DNA from: Amyelois transitella
Lineage: Eukaryota; Arthropoda; Insecta; Lepidoptera; Pyralidae
DNA: 64,000 bases
Assembly (NCBI RefSeq): GCF_032362555.1
Contig: NC_083520.1
Span: 5,766,001 to 5,830,000 of the forward strand
Direction: 5' to 3'
In this document: positions 33,599 to 46,400 of the stretch, piece after piece
How the letters are laid out: every line of letters begins with the position of its first letter
Numbering within the stretch: the first letter of the stretch is position 1
Notes under the pieces: model-generated
What the model was told of the DNA's origin: nothing
The model's input: the letters and a program-made list of their open reading frames with translations, nothing else
Databases searched by the model: none
Made by a program: the position numbers and the translations under genes

Positions 33599-36500
33599 TT
33601 ATGATACTAATGGGCCAATTTTCATAGACTTCATAGATGAGTTTACAGACGTATCAACGGGAGTTTCACGTTTCTCTAACGATATTAGATGCCCTGACAC
33701 TGGAAATAGGAGAATTTCTATTTTGAGGTTGCCACATGCTGAGGAGTTAATTTTGTATTTTCTCAGGATATTCGCCAAGATGCTCTTCATAGCCAGCATG
33801 CCGAAATGACGTCCTGAAAAAAGAAAATTATAATATATTACTGTTTAGATAGATAAATTGATTGAACCTTTATTGCACATACATTATAACAAAAATAGCT
33901 TAACCTTAACTTATGCTAAAGTAATGTACAAAAAGCGGCCTTATCGCATTATGCAATCTCTTCCAGGCAACAAGAACATATCATGAAGAGAGAATTTGTT
34001 TACTGAGTGTTGATGAGTAAGTGAATGAAATACAGTATAGCCAAAACTGCTGAGTGCAGGAAGCTGAAATGATATAACTTTTTCATTAGATTTTTGTATA
34101 TTCCGTAGATTTCTCGAGATTTTGGAAAAACGTAAATAAGAGCTATCAGATCTATAAGCATACGACAATTATATTATAATTGAATCAGCTAACATATTAG
34201 ATGAATAATAGGAGCTGATTTTCTGTGATAGATGGACAGACAACTTGGATGTTTTACTCTTATGGTGCAATAAAGAATTTTATCTATCTATCTATATTAT
34301 CATTACTGACATATATGTCGCACCTATGTGCTGCTTTTGCTTCTGTATTTTTTTACTTTTAAAAGACTTAGTACTAAGCTAAAGTGTTATTTGTTAAAAT
34401 AATCTCGATATATAAAATAGTTTATCACCTATGCAATTCCTAGCGCCGTAGCTGAACGGTATGAATGCACAGGGATGCCTGTTGGCACAGTTTTCAGGAA
34501 GAAAGCGGTCGGGATTGAAGTCATCCACGTCGGGACCCCACAGTTTCTTAGAACGATGCATCGCGAACGGCACCACGGCACAGCTTATACCCGGTGGCAG
34601 TGTTATAGACGCTGTCATAAAAAAAAACTAATTATCAACCTTCATAAGGTCGTGTTCACGTTTTAATAAGTCAATACTTAAGATAACCCCAGGTCAGTCA
34701 GCAGAAGTATTTATCTATCATGACCTGATCGGAGATCAAACCTTGAACCTTCACGGGCAAATAGGTAATAAAATATTAAAATTGTACAGTATAGTAGTCG
34801 TATATAAAAGTAAATTTAAATAGGTATTTTATGTATTAGCTCTCTTTTTAGAAAGAAGGCGCCGTCTTCAACTAAACTTCTCAAAAATCCAGCTAGAATG
34901 TTGGTTGAGTATATTACTCGTAATAATATTAATTAGTCTTCCTTATTTCAGTTAATTCTTTCTGTGACTGAAATAAAGAAAATTGAGACGACAACACGAT
35001 AAATAGAGACTTACAAAGTTTCACTTCTTTCAGCGTTTTTCTGGCTATGATAGGTACAACTGTGAACAGCCGCATAGTTTCCTTGATCACCCTCTCCATG
35101 TACTCCATTTTCATTAGGTCCTCTTTATTTGGAAGTCTCGAAGAACTTCCGAAAATTTGTTGTAATCTTAAAAAAACAAAATATATTAAGATTCAGAATG
35201 AAAAGATCCAGAATCTAAAAGCAATGTGGAATTTCTTATTCCAGGATGACCAGCATTTCATCAAGCCCAGAATAAAGAGAATTTCAAATCATATTGGTCA
35301 TATTCAAGGATTTGTATTGGTCTTACCAAATTGGTCGGGTCAGACGGCAGTAGCTTTGTGAAAAATCATCACTGTGGTTAATTCGCTTAGATTAGGTGAG
35401 GAGTAGGACTAGTAGGCTTTAAACTTGAGGTAGACCAGGCTTTGTAGCTTCTTCATTTAGAAAATAACCGGGAATATAATCAATTCTCCAAGAAATATAA
35501 GTGGTTTTATCAGAACATATTTTTATTATTATAAACTTGGTCAAATCGATATCTAAAAAATTTGGCATAGACTCACACCTAACAAATTGATCTCCAATAT
35601 ACACATAGGCTACTTATACTTCGGGAAATTTTCAGGAGAAAAAAAAAGTCCATTGAAAACAGTACTTACTCTTCGTAGACCAGTTGCTGCTCTTTCTGAT
35701 GATGTCCCAGTATCTGCAGAACGTAGGAGATAACCAGAGCCGTGGTATCGTTACCAGCTATAGTGATAGAGTCGATATGTTCCCTTAACTCTTCATCAGT
35801 GAATTTCGTTCCTCGCGATAAGAGGAGTTCTAATAAATCCTTACACCCTAAAAATAAACAATAAAAGTTTCTTTTTTTTACACATTTAATACACAAGTTC
35901 AGCAACTTGTGTATTAAATGTGTACATATTTTGTTTGCCCACTGAGCGCTGGCTCTGTGCCGTGTGGTTCCCGGCACTATTACAAAAAAGAATAGGACCA
36001 CTCCATCTCTTTCCCATGGATGTCGTAAAAGGCGACTAAGGGATAGGCTTATAAACTTAGGATTCCTCCTTTAGGCGATGGGCTAGCAACCTGTCACTAT
36101 TTGAATCTCGGTTCTATCATTAAGCCAAATAGCTGAACGTGGCCATTCAGTCTTTTCAAGACTGTTGGCTCTGTCTACCCCGCAAGGGATATAGACGAGA
36201 CCATATGTATATGTACTGAGCGCTGGCTCAGTGGGCAAACAAAATAGGAACAGTAAAATAGTAAAATAGGAACAAAAATAAGATTATGTAATAATAAGAA
36301 TACAATATGATGATTTTTATTTGAAAAGCTGCACGTATATGTATTGTGAACAAATTTTTTCAGTGAGTTTTGAAGCTTTCTGTGCTAACGTAAAGAAACA
36401 TCCATTATGGTAGCGTGTCATAGATAAGAGGTTTAGGTTTCTTATTAAAATCGTCCGCCCAAAATAAGCTGGTTACCTTTATGGATTACACCATTTTCAT

Positions 36501-38867
36501 AAGCTTTTCTTTTTCTTGTTACTACCTGTAACACAAAGTATAAATAGAAGAAACGAGTGTGGACTACTGTAATGTAGGTAAGTTTTATTTTTTTGTGACC
36601 CACTGTATTTTACAATGGACTGTTCAAGCCCAATACGATGGGCTTGAACAGTCCATTGTAAAATACACACATATGACACACACACATGTGACATTAAATA
36701 TTTCTTGCTGCTAGTTCTTTCTATAGATTTCTTAGGATTACGTTCACAGTTTTATTTCTTGTGGGGTTGCCTAAAACTCAGGTATAGACATATAGATTGT
36801 TTCTCCCTTTTTCATTAAAAAAATTTGAAACTAGAGATTGCTACAATTTTTCTTACATACCTCTTCAGTAAATTTATGTGTGATATCAATACTCTCTTTT
36901 TGCAATTTGGAGTACTTGGTCAAGTGGAAGAGTGCGTCTGGCTGCATCCACGGCTTGAAGAGTCGCATGTTAATAACTGACATGACGTAGTTGCGCGCGC
37001 GCAGGTACCGCGTGTCCGGGTTGTGTTGGACGTCCATGCGCTCGCCCATTGCGGTTTCTGGAAAGTTAAAATATTTTTTAAAAATATTAACACTAACGAG
37101 AAGGAAAATCGCAACAATCGCAGTCCCCCTTTTGCGAAACAACCAAAATATAAATTGGAAACTGATTGTTTGACTGACATGTCATACGCTCAGCACAAAA
37201 CGCTAGGTCTAGAGAATAAAAATTGGCATATAGAATCCTTCATACGGTTTGGAGGCGGATTAGTTAAAATATCCTGAAAATCTTGCGGAAACGGAAATTA
37301 ATGTCAATCTAGTGACCAATAAATGGTAATGTAATTAAAAAGGTTATGAATGAGTATAATAAATCACAATTAAAGTATAATCTAATCTAAAATTAGCATT
37401 AAAGTCATCTTAGTTAAAGTTTATGAAAGTTAAATAAATCTCTAGTTATACGTACCAAATACAATATCCAACATGCAGGACGTAATATATTTAAACACAT
37501 CGAACTCTGATTTTCCCACTTCGTTCTCCAGCCGCTGCACAAGAATCGAACCTTGTTTCCCAAAGTTCTCTATGAAATCCTCGATCAAACGGTTTTGGAA
37601 AATCGGCAGAATCACGCGGCGGTGGGATTTCCATAAGTCCACTAAAATATGCAAAGTTGATGAATTTTCTAAATTGCTATTTATACTTGTAGATAGTAAA
37701 AAATATCTAACAAATAGTGTAGGTAAGCAAGGTACTATTTAAAATTCTAAACTCGGTGGATAAATGATAACTGCACATTAAAATTGTGCTTTAACCCTTT
37801 TATAACATGTTTAATGTTAAATACATATTCTGTTTTATCGAACCCCTTAAAAATAAATTACCTAATTTCGGGGTTAATGGTCAAATTAACTTTATATTAA
37901 GATATATTATGTATGAGAAAGTGAAATGGGATTTAAGTGATGAAAAATTTGCTTTATGACCTCAACGTGTAATGTGCCATAATTAACCATTCAAAATATG
38001 AACTTATGATAATAAATTATATAATATACTTATATAATTTGGAACCTAGTTTTTCCCCAAGTAAACAATAATTATGCATGCTACATTATTTTTAAAAGTT
38101 GTACTTACATGGAGCAACGAACAGTCCATTGCCAAGCCATGCTCGCAAAAATTTGTACGTGTAGTCCTTTTCTAAGCAGCTGTCCAGGACTATCTGCACA
38201 TCTTGAGGATTGGTTACCACTAGAAGCAAGTAGGTAGAATTTACTCTCATAAGTGACAATAATTTAAGCAAATTTAAGGACAGGCAGAGAGTTAGAGTAG
38301 GTGCTCATTAATCAGAATTTTAACGAAACTTTTAAATAAGTATCTCTTCTGATTCAGATTTCTTACTGATCTGACCATTTTCTTATTGTTTTAATCCGAA
38401 TAAATCAATTTTCTTTATACAATGAAGCATACTTATATTATTTAGGTACTCACCCACATATAAAGATGGTCCAATCCAGATTTTGCAAATTCCACTAGGA
38501 CACTTTTCCGCCCGATTTGCTAAAATCTTAATATTTTGTAATATTCCTAAAATCAAAAATCAATTCAAACTTACGACACTAAACATTTCATACATTTTGT
38601 TGGAAAAAACTACGATTTTAAAAATAAATGAAAATAAAGATAACACACACAATAAAAAATATAAATAAGTAAAACGTTCTTCACAACATGTAAGAGCTTA
38701 GAAGGCTTACTTTCAGGACCGCCAATGAACCAATGAGAATTTCCTATAACAGGCACGCAGCCTGGACCTGGCAAGATATCAGATAGTTCATATAACTGTT
38801 TGCGTCCTCCTCTGTATTTTACATAGAAAAATACAGCTAATATAAATACTAATAAAAATACTATCAT
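33599..38867 (-). CDS. Cytochrome P450, CYP4 clan (minus-strand paralogue)
   Basis: I assembled ten exons with GT-AG introns: 38867-38711, 38546-38454, 38219-38109, 37641-37456, 37057-36861, 36525-36477, 35847-35670, 35166-35015, 34611-34429 and 33813-33599. They give 506 residues. A membrane anchor (about 1-19) is followed by PGPGCVPVIGNS, ETAMG (183-187, typical of the CYP4 clan), AGNDTT of helix I (295-300), ExxR E353-R356, FNPDRFLPE and the haem loop FSYGARNCIG with C434. All catalytic landmarks are intact. The product would be an ER mono-oxygenase using P450 reductase; the substrate is unknown. I start at the ATG at 38867 because the longer frame begins with TTG. Compared with its neighbour it lacks five residues in exon 6 and has a longer, unrelated tail of about 20 residues. 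CYP340/341/4-type subfamily placement is not decided. Confidence 0.92.
33846..34292. repeat. Two convergent LINE tails in last P450 intron
   Basis: At the left, AGATAGATAAATTGATTGAA and CCTTTATTGCAC read as a minus-strand tail followed by the GCGGCCTTATCGC block also seen near 1790. At the right, GGTGCAATAAAGAATTTTAT with (CTAT)n is a plus-strand tail. Together they form a loose inverted repeat about 445 bases apart inside intron 9. Confidence 0.5.
35880..35923. repeat. 20-bp perfect hairpin, 4-base loop
   Basis: ACACATTTAATACACAAGTT (35880-35899) is exactly complementary to 35904-35923, with loop CAGC. It lies in intron 6 of the minus-strand P450, 17 bases before the palindrome that hosts the next SINE. 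Confidence 0.85.
35956..36214 (+). mobile_element. Full SINE with 15-bp target duplication
   Basis: The element starts TGTGCCGTGTGGTTCCCGGC and ends ACCATATGTATATGT. ACTGAGCGCTGGCTC flanks it exactly on both sides (35941-35955 and 36215-36229). Removing it restores a 19-bp-arm palindrome reading TTTTGTTTGCCCACTGAGC, a 4-base centre, then the complement. It lies antisense in intron 6 of the P450 gene. The long duplication establishes retroposition for this SINE family. Confidence 0.9.
36604..36667. repeat. 29-bp perfect hairpin, 6-base loop
   Basis: Arms at 36604-36632 and 36639-36667 are fully complementary (core ACAATGGACTGTTCAAGCCC), with loop ATACGA. It lies in intron 5 of the minus-strand P450, so the pre-mRNA can form it. 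Confidence 0.88.
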
Positions 38868-40444
38868 TGTGATCAATATTTAAAAAAGATAATGTAACGA
38901 GACAACGTACTTCCAGTAAGAAGGAAACGCAGTAAATAGCAAACCTTTTGAAGTAGTTGGGCAAGGTAAGTACTTTTATTATTGTAACGATGTTTATTCT
39001 TGCGTTACTAGTATATGAGTTCATCGGTAAATATAGTCCAGGAATGTTATAAAAAGTTATTTTTCAGTAAGTACACCAACAATTTAAATTAGTAAAGCGA
39101 TTAATAAAGTCATATAATAATACAATAGAATATTTCAAAAACATTGTAGTGGAACTTTCCCCTAAAGTTCCAGAGTCGAAAATTATTCCGTCCAATTTTT
39201 TTTTGCAACATTTTTAATACATTATATGGTGTAAGTATTAAAACACATGCTCTGTGAAAAATAATGTGGATATTTAAAAGAAATATGCAGGGATCGAAGG
39301 CGAAAGATATATCTGCATTCTCCTTCACGAAAGGATATAATCAAGAGTCTGCCATATAGCAGTCACCTTACCTTGACTATAAAGGATATAAGCCCAAGGC
39401 TTTAGTGTTAAGAGGTGGCGATTTTAAGAGTACTAAGGGATCAAGCGTTAAATAGGTCTCGGCTCACAGATAAAGATTCTACTACTATTATAGCTTCTTT
39501 CTTCCTGTGACTCAGCTAGACAAAGACATTTTTGCATGTAATAAAAAGGTTGACTTTTAATCATATCACGATCGCACGAGCGAGCCTATGATAATAACTT
39601 TCTGCATTTTTACGTATATAAGGCTTTCTAGGCATCATGTAAGTATAGTTGATAAAACAATTAATTTAACAATTAACGCACAATAGCTTATTATTTGTCA
39701 TTTCCATATGCAACATGAACGTCTTTTTATCGACTTCTAAGATGACTTTTTAGCTCTATATCATTGCTACATCATAATGGAATTAAGTTAAGATCTGTTT
39801 GGAGGTTTATAAACAGACAGAAATACGAACATTACGAAACTATAAGTAGAGTTTGATGGTCATTGCCAATGTTTTCTTTGCACGTTAACATCACACATGT
39901 TGACATTAATCCAATCCTTGTAGCTCACGCACGAGATATTGGATCTTAGAACCCAATATTTGCTGTATGACGTAGTGCACATTAATATGTACATAAGGTG
40001 TAGGATTGGTAAAACTAATGAAGTGAACTCAGAATAGTACGGAATAGCTTCAGAGCATGTTTACTGCTCATTCTTAGGCGCTAAAGCTTTAAAATCGTAG
40101 TTTAAGCGAAGACGTGGTAAAAAGTGAGTATAGAAAACATTTCTCTTTTATAAGCGAATGCTCAAGTTAACTGATTTGGATGACCTCCATGGCGCAGGGT
40201 TATTCTGGGTTCGATACCCAGCAGGAGCAAATATATGTCCTCATTTAACTCACCTGTTGTTGTATTGAACTATTTGACAACCAAGGTTAAAAATCAATTT
40301 TTTTTAAAGATTTCCTATCAGAAAACTTCTTTTGATGAACAATTTTGTAAGTATTAAATCAGTCATAGGTTTATTGTTTGCATTTTTGTCAAAAACCGCA
40401 TATGAAGAATATGTGAAATAATTTGGCAAAATTTTCAGGTGACA
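38868..40444. promoter_or_regulatory. Shared upstream region of the divergent P450 pair
   Basis: About 1.58 kb separates the two start codons, so both promoters must lie here or within it. I see a TATATAAGG at 39615-39623 (plus), a degraded tRNA-like repeat at 40180-40240 (GGGTTCGATACCCAGCAGG), and a possible acceptor (AATTTTCAG) six bases before the plus-strand ATG. That acceptor may mean an untranslated first exon. No specific response element could be assigned. Confidence 0.45.
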
Positions 40445-43400
40445 ATGATTATCCTGGGAGTGTTAGTCTTAGTTGTGGGTGCATATTGGCTATACTTCTC
40501 TATCAAAACTCACCGAATGGAGAAACTGACCGCGTCCCTGCCTTCACTGCCGGCACTGCCCCTCGTCGGAAACGCCATGATGTTTATTGGCAACACTGAA
40601 AGTGAGTAATTTTTTAGTTTACTTTTATTAGCTATTGCCCGTAATTTTATCCGCTTCCACCTTAAATTAGGTATCCCTGAAACTGGATACAAGATATATC
40701 TTGTATATTTGTTCGTCCTATACTTCTAACGTGAAAAGAACGCTTGGAAATGAAAAACTAAAGCTCATTTTCGCATTTATAATTAGTTTGTATGTGGTTA
40801 GATAAAACTAACAAATCTTTTTTTTAGTTTTATTATTTGAAATGCCTAGTCATGCCATAACTTTTGATAAAACGTAAAATCCAGTTTCTTCGATTGAGAG
40901 TTTTATTGATTAGACTAGCTGTTGCCCGCGACTTCGTCCGCGTTAATTTCGAGTTGAATCTTAATCATACAGTCAGATAATCTTAATAATAACACAACTC
41001 CCATCAAATCTGTCTTTAAATTTAAATATGTTAACTCTGATAATATATTAAAGGCGTTCAAAGAACTTAATTTGAAAAAGTCTGAAGACCATTGGGGTAT
41101 GTCTGTTAGTATCATAAGTCAAATCATAGACATTATTGCATCTGATCTAGCTTTTATATTTAATGAGTGTTGGTATTTTTCCAAATTTAATGAAATGTAG
41201 TAAATTAATACCTTTATTCAAAAAAGGGGAGAAAACAGTCCTTGGCAATTATAGACCTATTTTTATATTGCCAGTTTTGAGCAAGGTGTTTGAGAAGATG
41301 ATGCTTAATCAAATGCAACAATATTTTAAAATCAATAACATTTTCCATTCCCAACAATAAGGGTTCACTGCCGGTATTGATTAGATTATTTTAGGATTAC
41401 TTACTGGTGGATCTCTTTGAACAAATAGGTATTACTTTTGAATTGAAAACTTATTTATTATCTCTTTTCAGAAATTCTTCATAATCTGGAATATATGGCG
41501 GAAATTGCATTTAAAAACAAAGGATGTGCTAAAGTTTGGTTGGGTCCCAAATTGTACATAGGTGAGTGCATGTTAAAAATATTGTTTACGTTTCCACATA
41601 TTATTAAAAGATTACTATAATATTTTTACTTAATCTTATTAATTTACTAGCTTTTGCCCAACGAAGAGTAATATTTTCTTCATTCATTTTCAGCTATTGG
41701 TAACCCAGAAGACGCGCAGGTAGTCCTGGAAAATTGTTTAGACAAAGACGGTGTATACCGCTTTTTGAGAGCATGGTTAGGACATGGCTTGTTTGTGGCA
41801 CCGGGTAAATATTACTTTGCAATTATTAATTATAAATAAATTCTTATTGTTTTATTAGATACTCGATTGGAACCTAAAAAGCTGTTATACCACTACAACA
41901 AAAAAAAAACGCATAATAAAAATTTACTTTTGCCCTCGACCTTCTATAATACAATATTTTGTTCTGCAGTGGGTTTATGGAAAACTCATAGAAAAGTATT
42001 GCTACCTGTGTTCCACAACAAAGTAGTAGAAGAATACCTGGGTGTGATTGGGGAGCAGGCCGACGTGCTGGTGGGCCGCTTAGCCGACCATGTGGATAAG
42101 GAGGAGTTCGACATCCTGAAATATATCACTGCGTGCACTCTGGATATAGTGTTTGGTAAGTAATATTCATAAATACATAAGCACGTCTCTTACTGGGAAA
42201 AGTAGGCAAAGACGATTTCAACTTCCTTCAACTTCAACCTGCGACAACACTTCACTTTTTCTGTATGACTTGATCAAAATTTTATACTAACTCATTTGAC
42301 CCTAAACTTCGATCAAGGAAAGTTGGCGGACGATCTCGACAAATATGTCGAATCAGACGCTTGGATAGAAGCTCGGAGGATGATGATGATGTAGGCATCA
42401 ATTCTTATAATTTCTACGGGAAGATACTACGGTCATAAGCTAGTGCAATTTGTTGCAAAAACAAGCTTATTGTTTATGTTTATAATGAATAGTTACAACA
42501 AAGTATACGATTCTATTACCGCCATTCTATAAGAACCACATAAAGCCTTTCGATTACCGGCAGTCGTAAAGCGAATGTCAATGTTAGTTTCTCACATTAT
42601 TCATAGAAGTTTTACGCGTTTGGTTTTGTTATGTCATAAACCTCGTTAACATTTATGGTCGTTTATGGCGTTGCACTTGTGTTGTTCATATTTCTGAGTA
42701 TCATCGTTATGGCACTGCCCAATTCCATCTAGTTCATCAAATAAAATAAAGACCTACGATGACTATCATAAATTTTATTGATTGATGAATTTATTAAGAG
42801 CTTACTAAGCTTCAATCTCTTTTTTTTATTTTATTTGACAAATATAATAGTACATACCACTACATTACAGGTGCAGTTAAAACATACTAAACTAAACTTT
42901 TAAAAAAACTTTTAAAAGCAGAAATTGACCCCGAATAATTTTTGTTTTCCATTGTTACCTTTATTTATTTTATATATTCTCAAGCATCAAAGGCCTATGG
43001 ATACGTACCTTACAGACAGAATCTAGAATTGGGTAAGTCAGCAGTTAATGACACAAAGTGACTCCCGTGATCCCGTCTGCTCTCTTGAGGGGAAAGAGCT
43101 TATTTCATAAATTATTATTAGTGTAAAAATATTAAACCCAGAAACGGCAATGGGTGAGCGGATGGATGTGCAACATACACCCGATACGCCATACCTGCGC
43201 GCGCGCCACACAGTAATCGCTATCCTGAACATGCGGATCTTCAAGGTCTGGCTGCAACCCGACTGCCTCTTCAACCTGACTTCGTACGCCAAGCAACAAA
43301 AGGACAATATCGATCTAACACATCGGTTCACGGATGAGGTAATCATTTTTTTAATTTCACAGCATCGATTAAATTTATGTTATAAATTTTATTTCTTTGA

Positions 43401-46400
43401 TATCAATAAATTTGTTTGGCGTTATTGGATAATACATGCTAGAATTAATACTCGTACAACCTGTGTGACGTGCGGTGACCGTGACACATAACATATGTCC
43501 CGCGCGAGTTCCCGTTTTCTGATTGACCTGGACCTTGGATGTTTAAAGTATTTATCATGAAATAAAGTATCGTTGAGTTGGTATCTCACAAGTTTCGGAC
43601 TTACTTTGGAAGTTAACCCAATCTGTGTAAAATTTCCTGTATATATTTATTTATACTAATACTGGTTTTTTTTTAATTTTGTATTTTCTGCTAGATTTGT
43701 GTTTTGTTTCATATGTTTTTGATCCAGTCTGATTTACTCATAATCTGTTTAAACCCATTTGAAGTGTGACTTCATTGATCAATATTTAACTGTTTGTGTT
43801 TGTTATCTATGTGACAAATTGTGATCCAAGTCAATATAGACGTTTATGTTTTTGGTTAGAATCCTGGTTAGATATTACGAGATCTTTTATCATTTCGCAA
43901 GAATTTTTTATAGTTATGTTTTGATCTTTGTCGTAATAAAATATATATGATTAACATTACTATCACAAAATATGATTTCAGGTTGTCAAGAAAAAGCGTT
44001 TAGAATATGAAAGTAAAAAGAGAAAAGATAACAATGAACCTGAAGGTAATATAATATATAATATAATATAATAATATAGGTACACAGGCATGTACTCTCA
44101 TTGATTAACTCTGTAACTATATATACCCACTTAAATAAAATTCAAAATTGTCGAGCCTAGTTGGGCAGAATATATACTTCACAGTTTTAATTACGCTGCC
44201 CGTATTAGGTATAGCCAGAGCCTTACTTAGTTATAGTTATTAGGAATAAGTCTGTTTTTGAACATTTATGACTATAAAAGTATCCCATGTTTACAAACAT
44301 GTTTGTAGGTCTTCTTGTCTTGAAATTGAAACATGGTGCACGGTTCCTATCACATTAATCATGGAATTCTACTGAGGCTGGACTATGAGGACAATGATAA
44401 CAAGCATACATCTTTATTTGCGCTTGTAATGTATTTGCCATGCTTCCACGTCAGACCTTAAATTTTTGACGCACGTTTCTTAAATTTACTCTAATATAAT
44501 AAAGCTGAAGAGTTGTATGTTTGTCTAGGCGCGCTATTCTAGGGAACTGTCAATTGGGCATGAAGAAGTTTGTGTATTTTTTTTAGTCATTGTTCAGTCA
44601 AAGTCCACTGTATATATTTATTTATTTAAACTTCATTGCCCAAAACACAAATGTATTGCAATTTTTGTATCGGTTGCTTACTGGAAGAAATAACTTCGGA
44701 AATATAGTACATTGGTACAAAGTGTCAAATTTAAGCTTCCGTTTCAAGTTCTTTTTTATATGTTCTTGTACATGTGGCAATAAAATTTTGTAGGTAAACT
44801 TCAGGCAGTCCTCGATTTGTTGTTCGGCCGAGAAATCGAGTTCACCAACGAACAGCTGAGGGAGCACATCGATTCCATCACAGTGGCTGGCAACGACACC
44901 ACTGCCCTGGTCATAGCTTACACCCTAGTCCTTCTGGGAGTACATCAAGGCGCACAGGAAAGGGCCTTCCAAGAGTAAGTGTTTTTTTACAGTGATGATG
45001 AATGAGTTTATAAAGTTAAGTTAGATTATTTGCCGAATCAAATCTTCTCAGTATTTAATATCATGATTTTGGTGCGTTATCAGTTTCGAAATAAAAAAAT
45101 TATTGTTATAAATAACTGTTATAAATAAAAAAAATAAAATGTGCGCGTTGATGTCTTTAGCACTAACTGAAATTAATGACCTGTTTAAAATGTATTTTAA
45201 GGGAGGCAGTAGATTTTTAGTAGCTATATTTTTATTTAGTTGTAAATAGATATGACAGACAAATATGAAGTTTCTACTCTATCGAAACGTCAAGTAAAGA
45301 AATAATTATGGTTGAGTAGCGGTCAACTTAAGCGAAACGACTCCCCTTATTATGGTTTTATTTTATATATATGCAAGGGATCATATTTCTCTACCGTTGA
45401 CTGTACACACATCAGCTCTTACTTGTATCTTTTCAGACAGGAATCTATCTTCGGCAAATCGAGTCGCGGCGCGAACAAGGAGGATCTACAGCAAATGCAT
45501 TATCTGGAGAGGGTCATCAAGGAAAGCATGCGACTGTACACGGTGGTGCCCATCATAGCGCGGAATGTACACAAAGATACGTACCTTCGTAAGTACAATG
45601 GTCTACATAAAAAAGTATACCATCTTCGTATCGATATAACTTAGATTGTTCGCTTTTATCTGTAATTTATTATTACATATAATTGATAGTTTTTATAATA
45701 TATATAAATATAAAATATGCAGACTGTTTGATACCAAACTGTTTTTAACGCAGTGCTTGGATGGAGTGGACCTATTCAAACGGGCAAATTCTAACCTCTT
45801 TTTCGCGGGATGCAGAGCTGACATCATTCTACTTTCTATTGACCACTGCATACTTGTTTTTCTCGTCGGTTTAGGGTACTAGTGAATTATTTTTTCTTTG
45901 AAACTATAATATTTAGCATATCTTTTTCAATGATCAATAAAGTTTTTTCTTACAGCCAAATGCGGCGTGACCGTGCCAGCCGGGGCTGGTGCTGTCATCG
46001 GCTCGTTCGCGATACACAGAGCAAAGGACGTGTGGGGTGACGACGCGGACACCTTTGACCCCGACAGGTTCCTTCCTGAGCGCTCTGTGGGGCGCCACCC
46101 AGCTGCGTTCCTTCCATTCAGTTTTGGCTCAAGAAATTGTATAGGTATGTATAATACATATTAGTAGGGGGCGCCCTTGGTTCCTTCCGCGTAATAAGAA
46201 ATTGTTTCCCGAATCCGTACTTGAGTAAATTTTCTCCGATACACACTCTAATTGGGCTGTGCGTTAATATTATCAGAGAATCAGTCCAGTCAATATCCTC
46301 TTATACATAAGATTTTTTCTATAAAGAACATCAAATACTTAGATCATGTTTTGTCTATGGTTTAAAAGATGACTCTCATAAAACAATCAATTTTAAGAAG

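Noticed and set aside
38868-38876. Three extra N-terminal residues for the minus-strand P450
   Set aside because: That start is TTG. The ATG at 38867 gives an exon 1 of 157 bases, equal to its paralogue.
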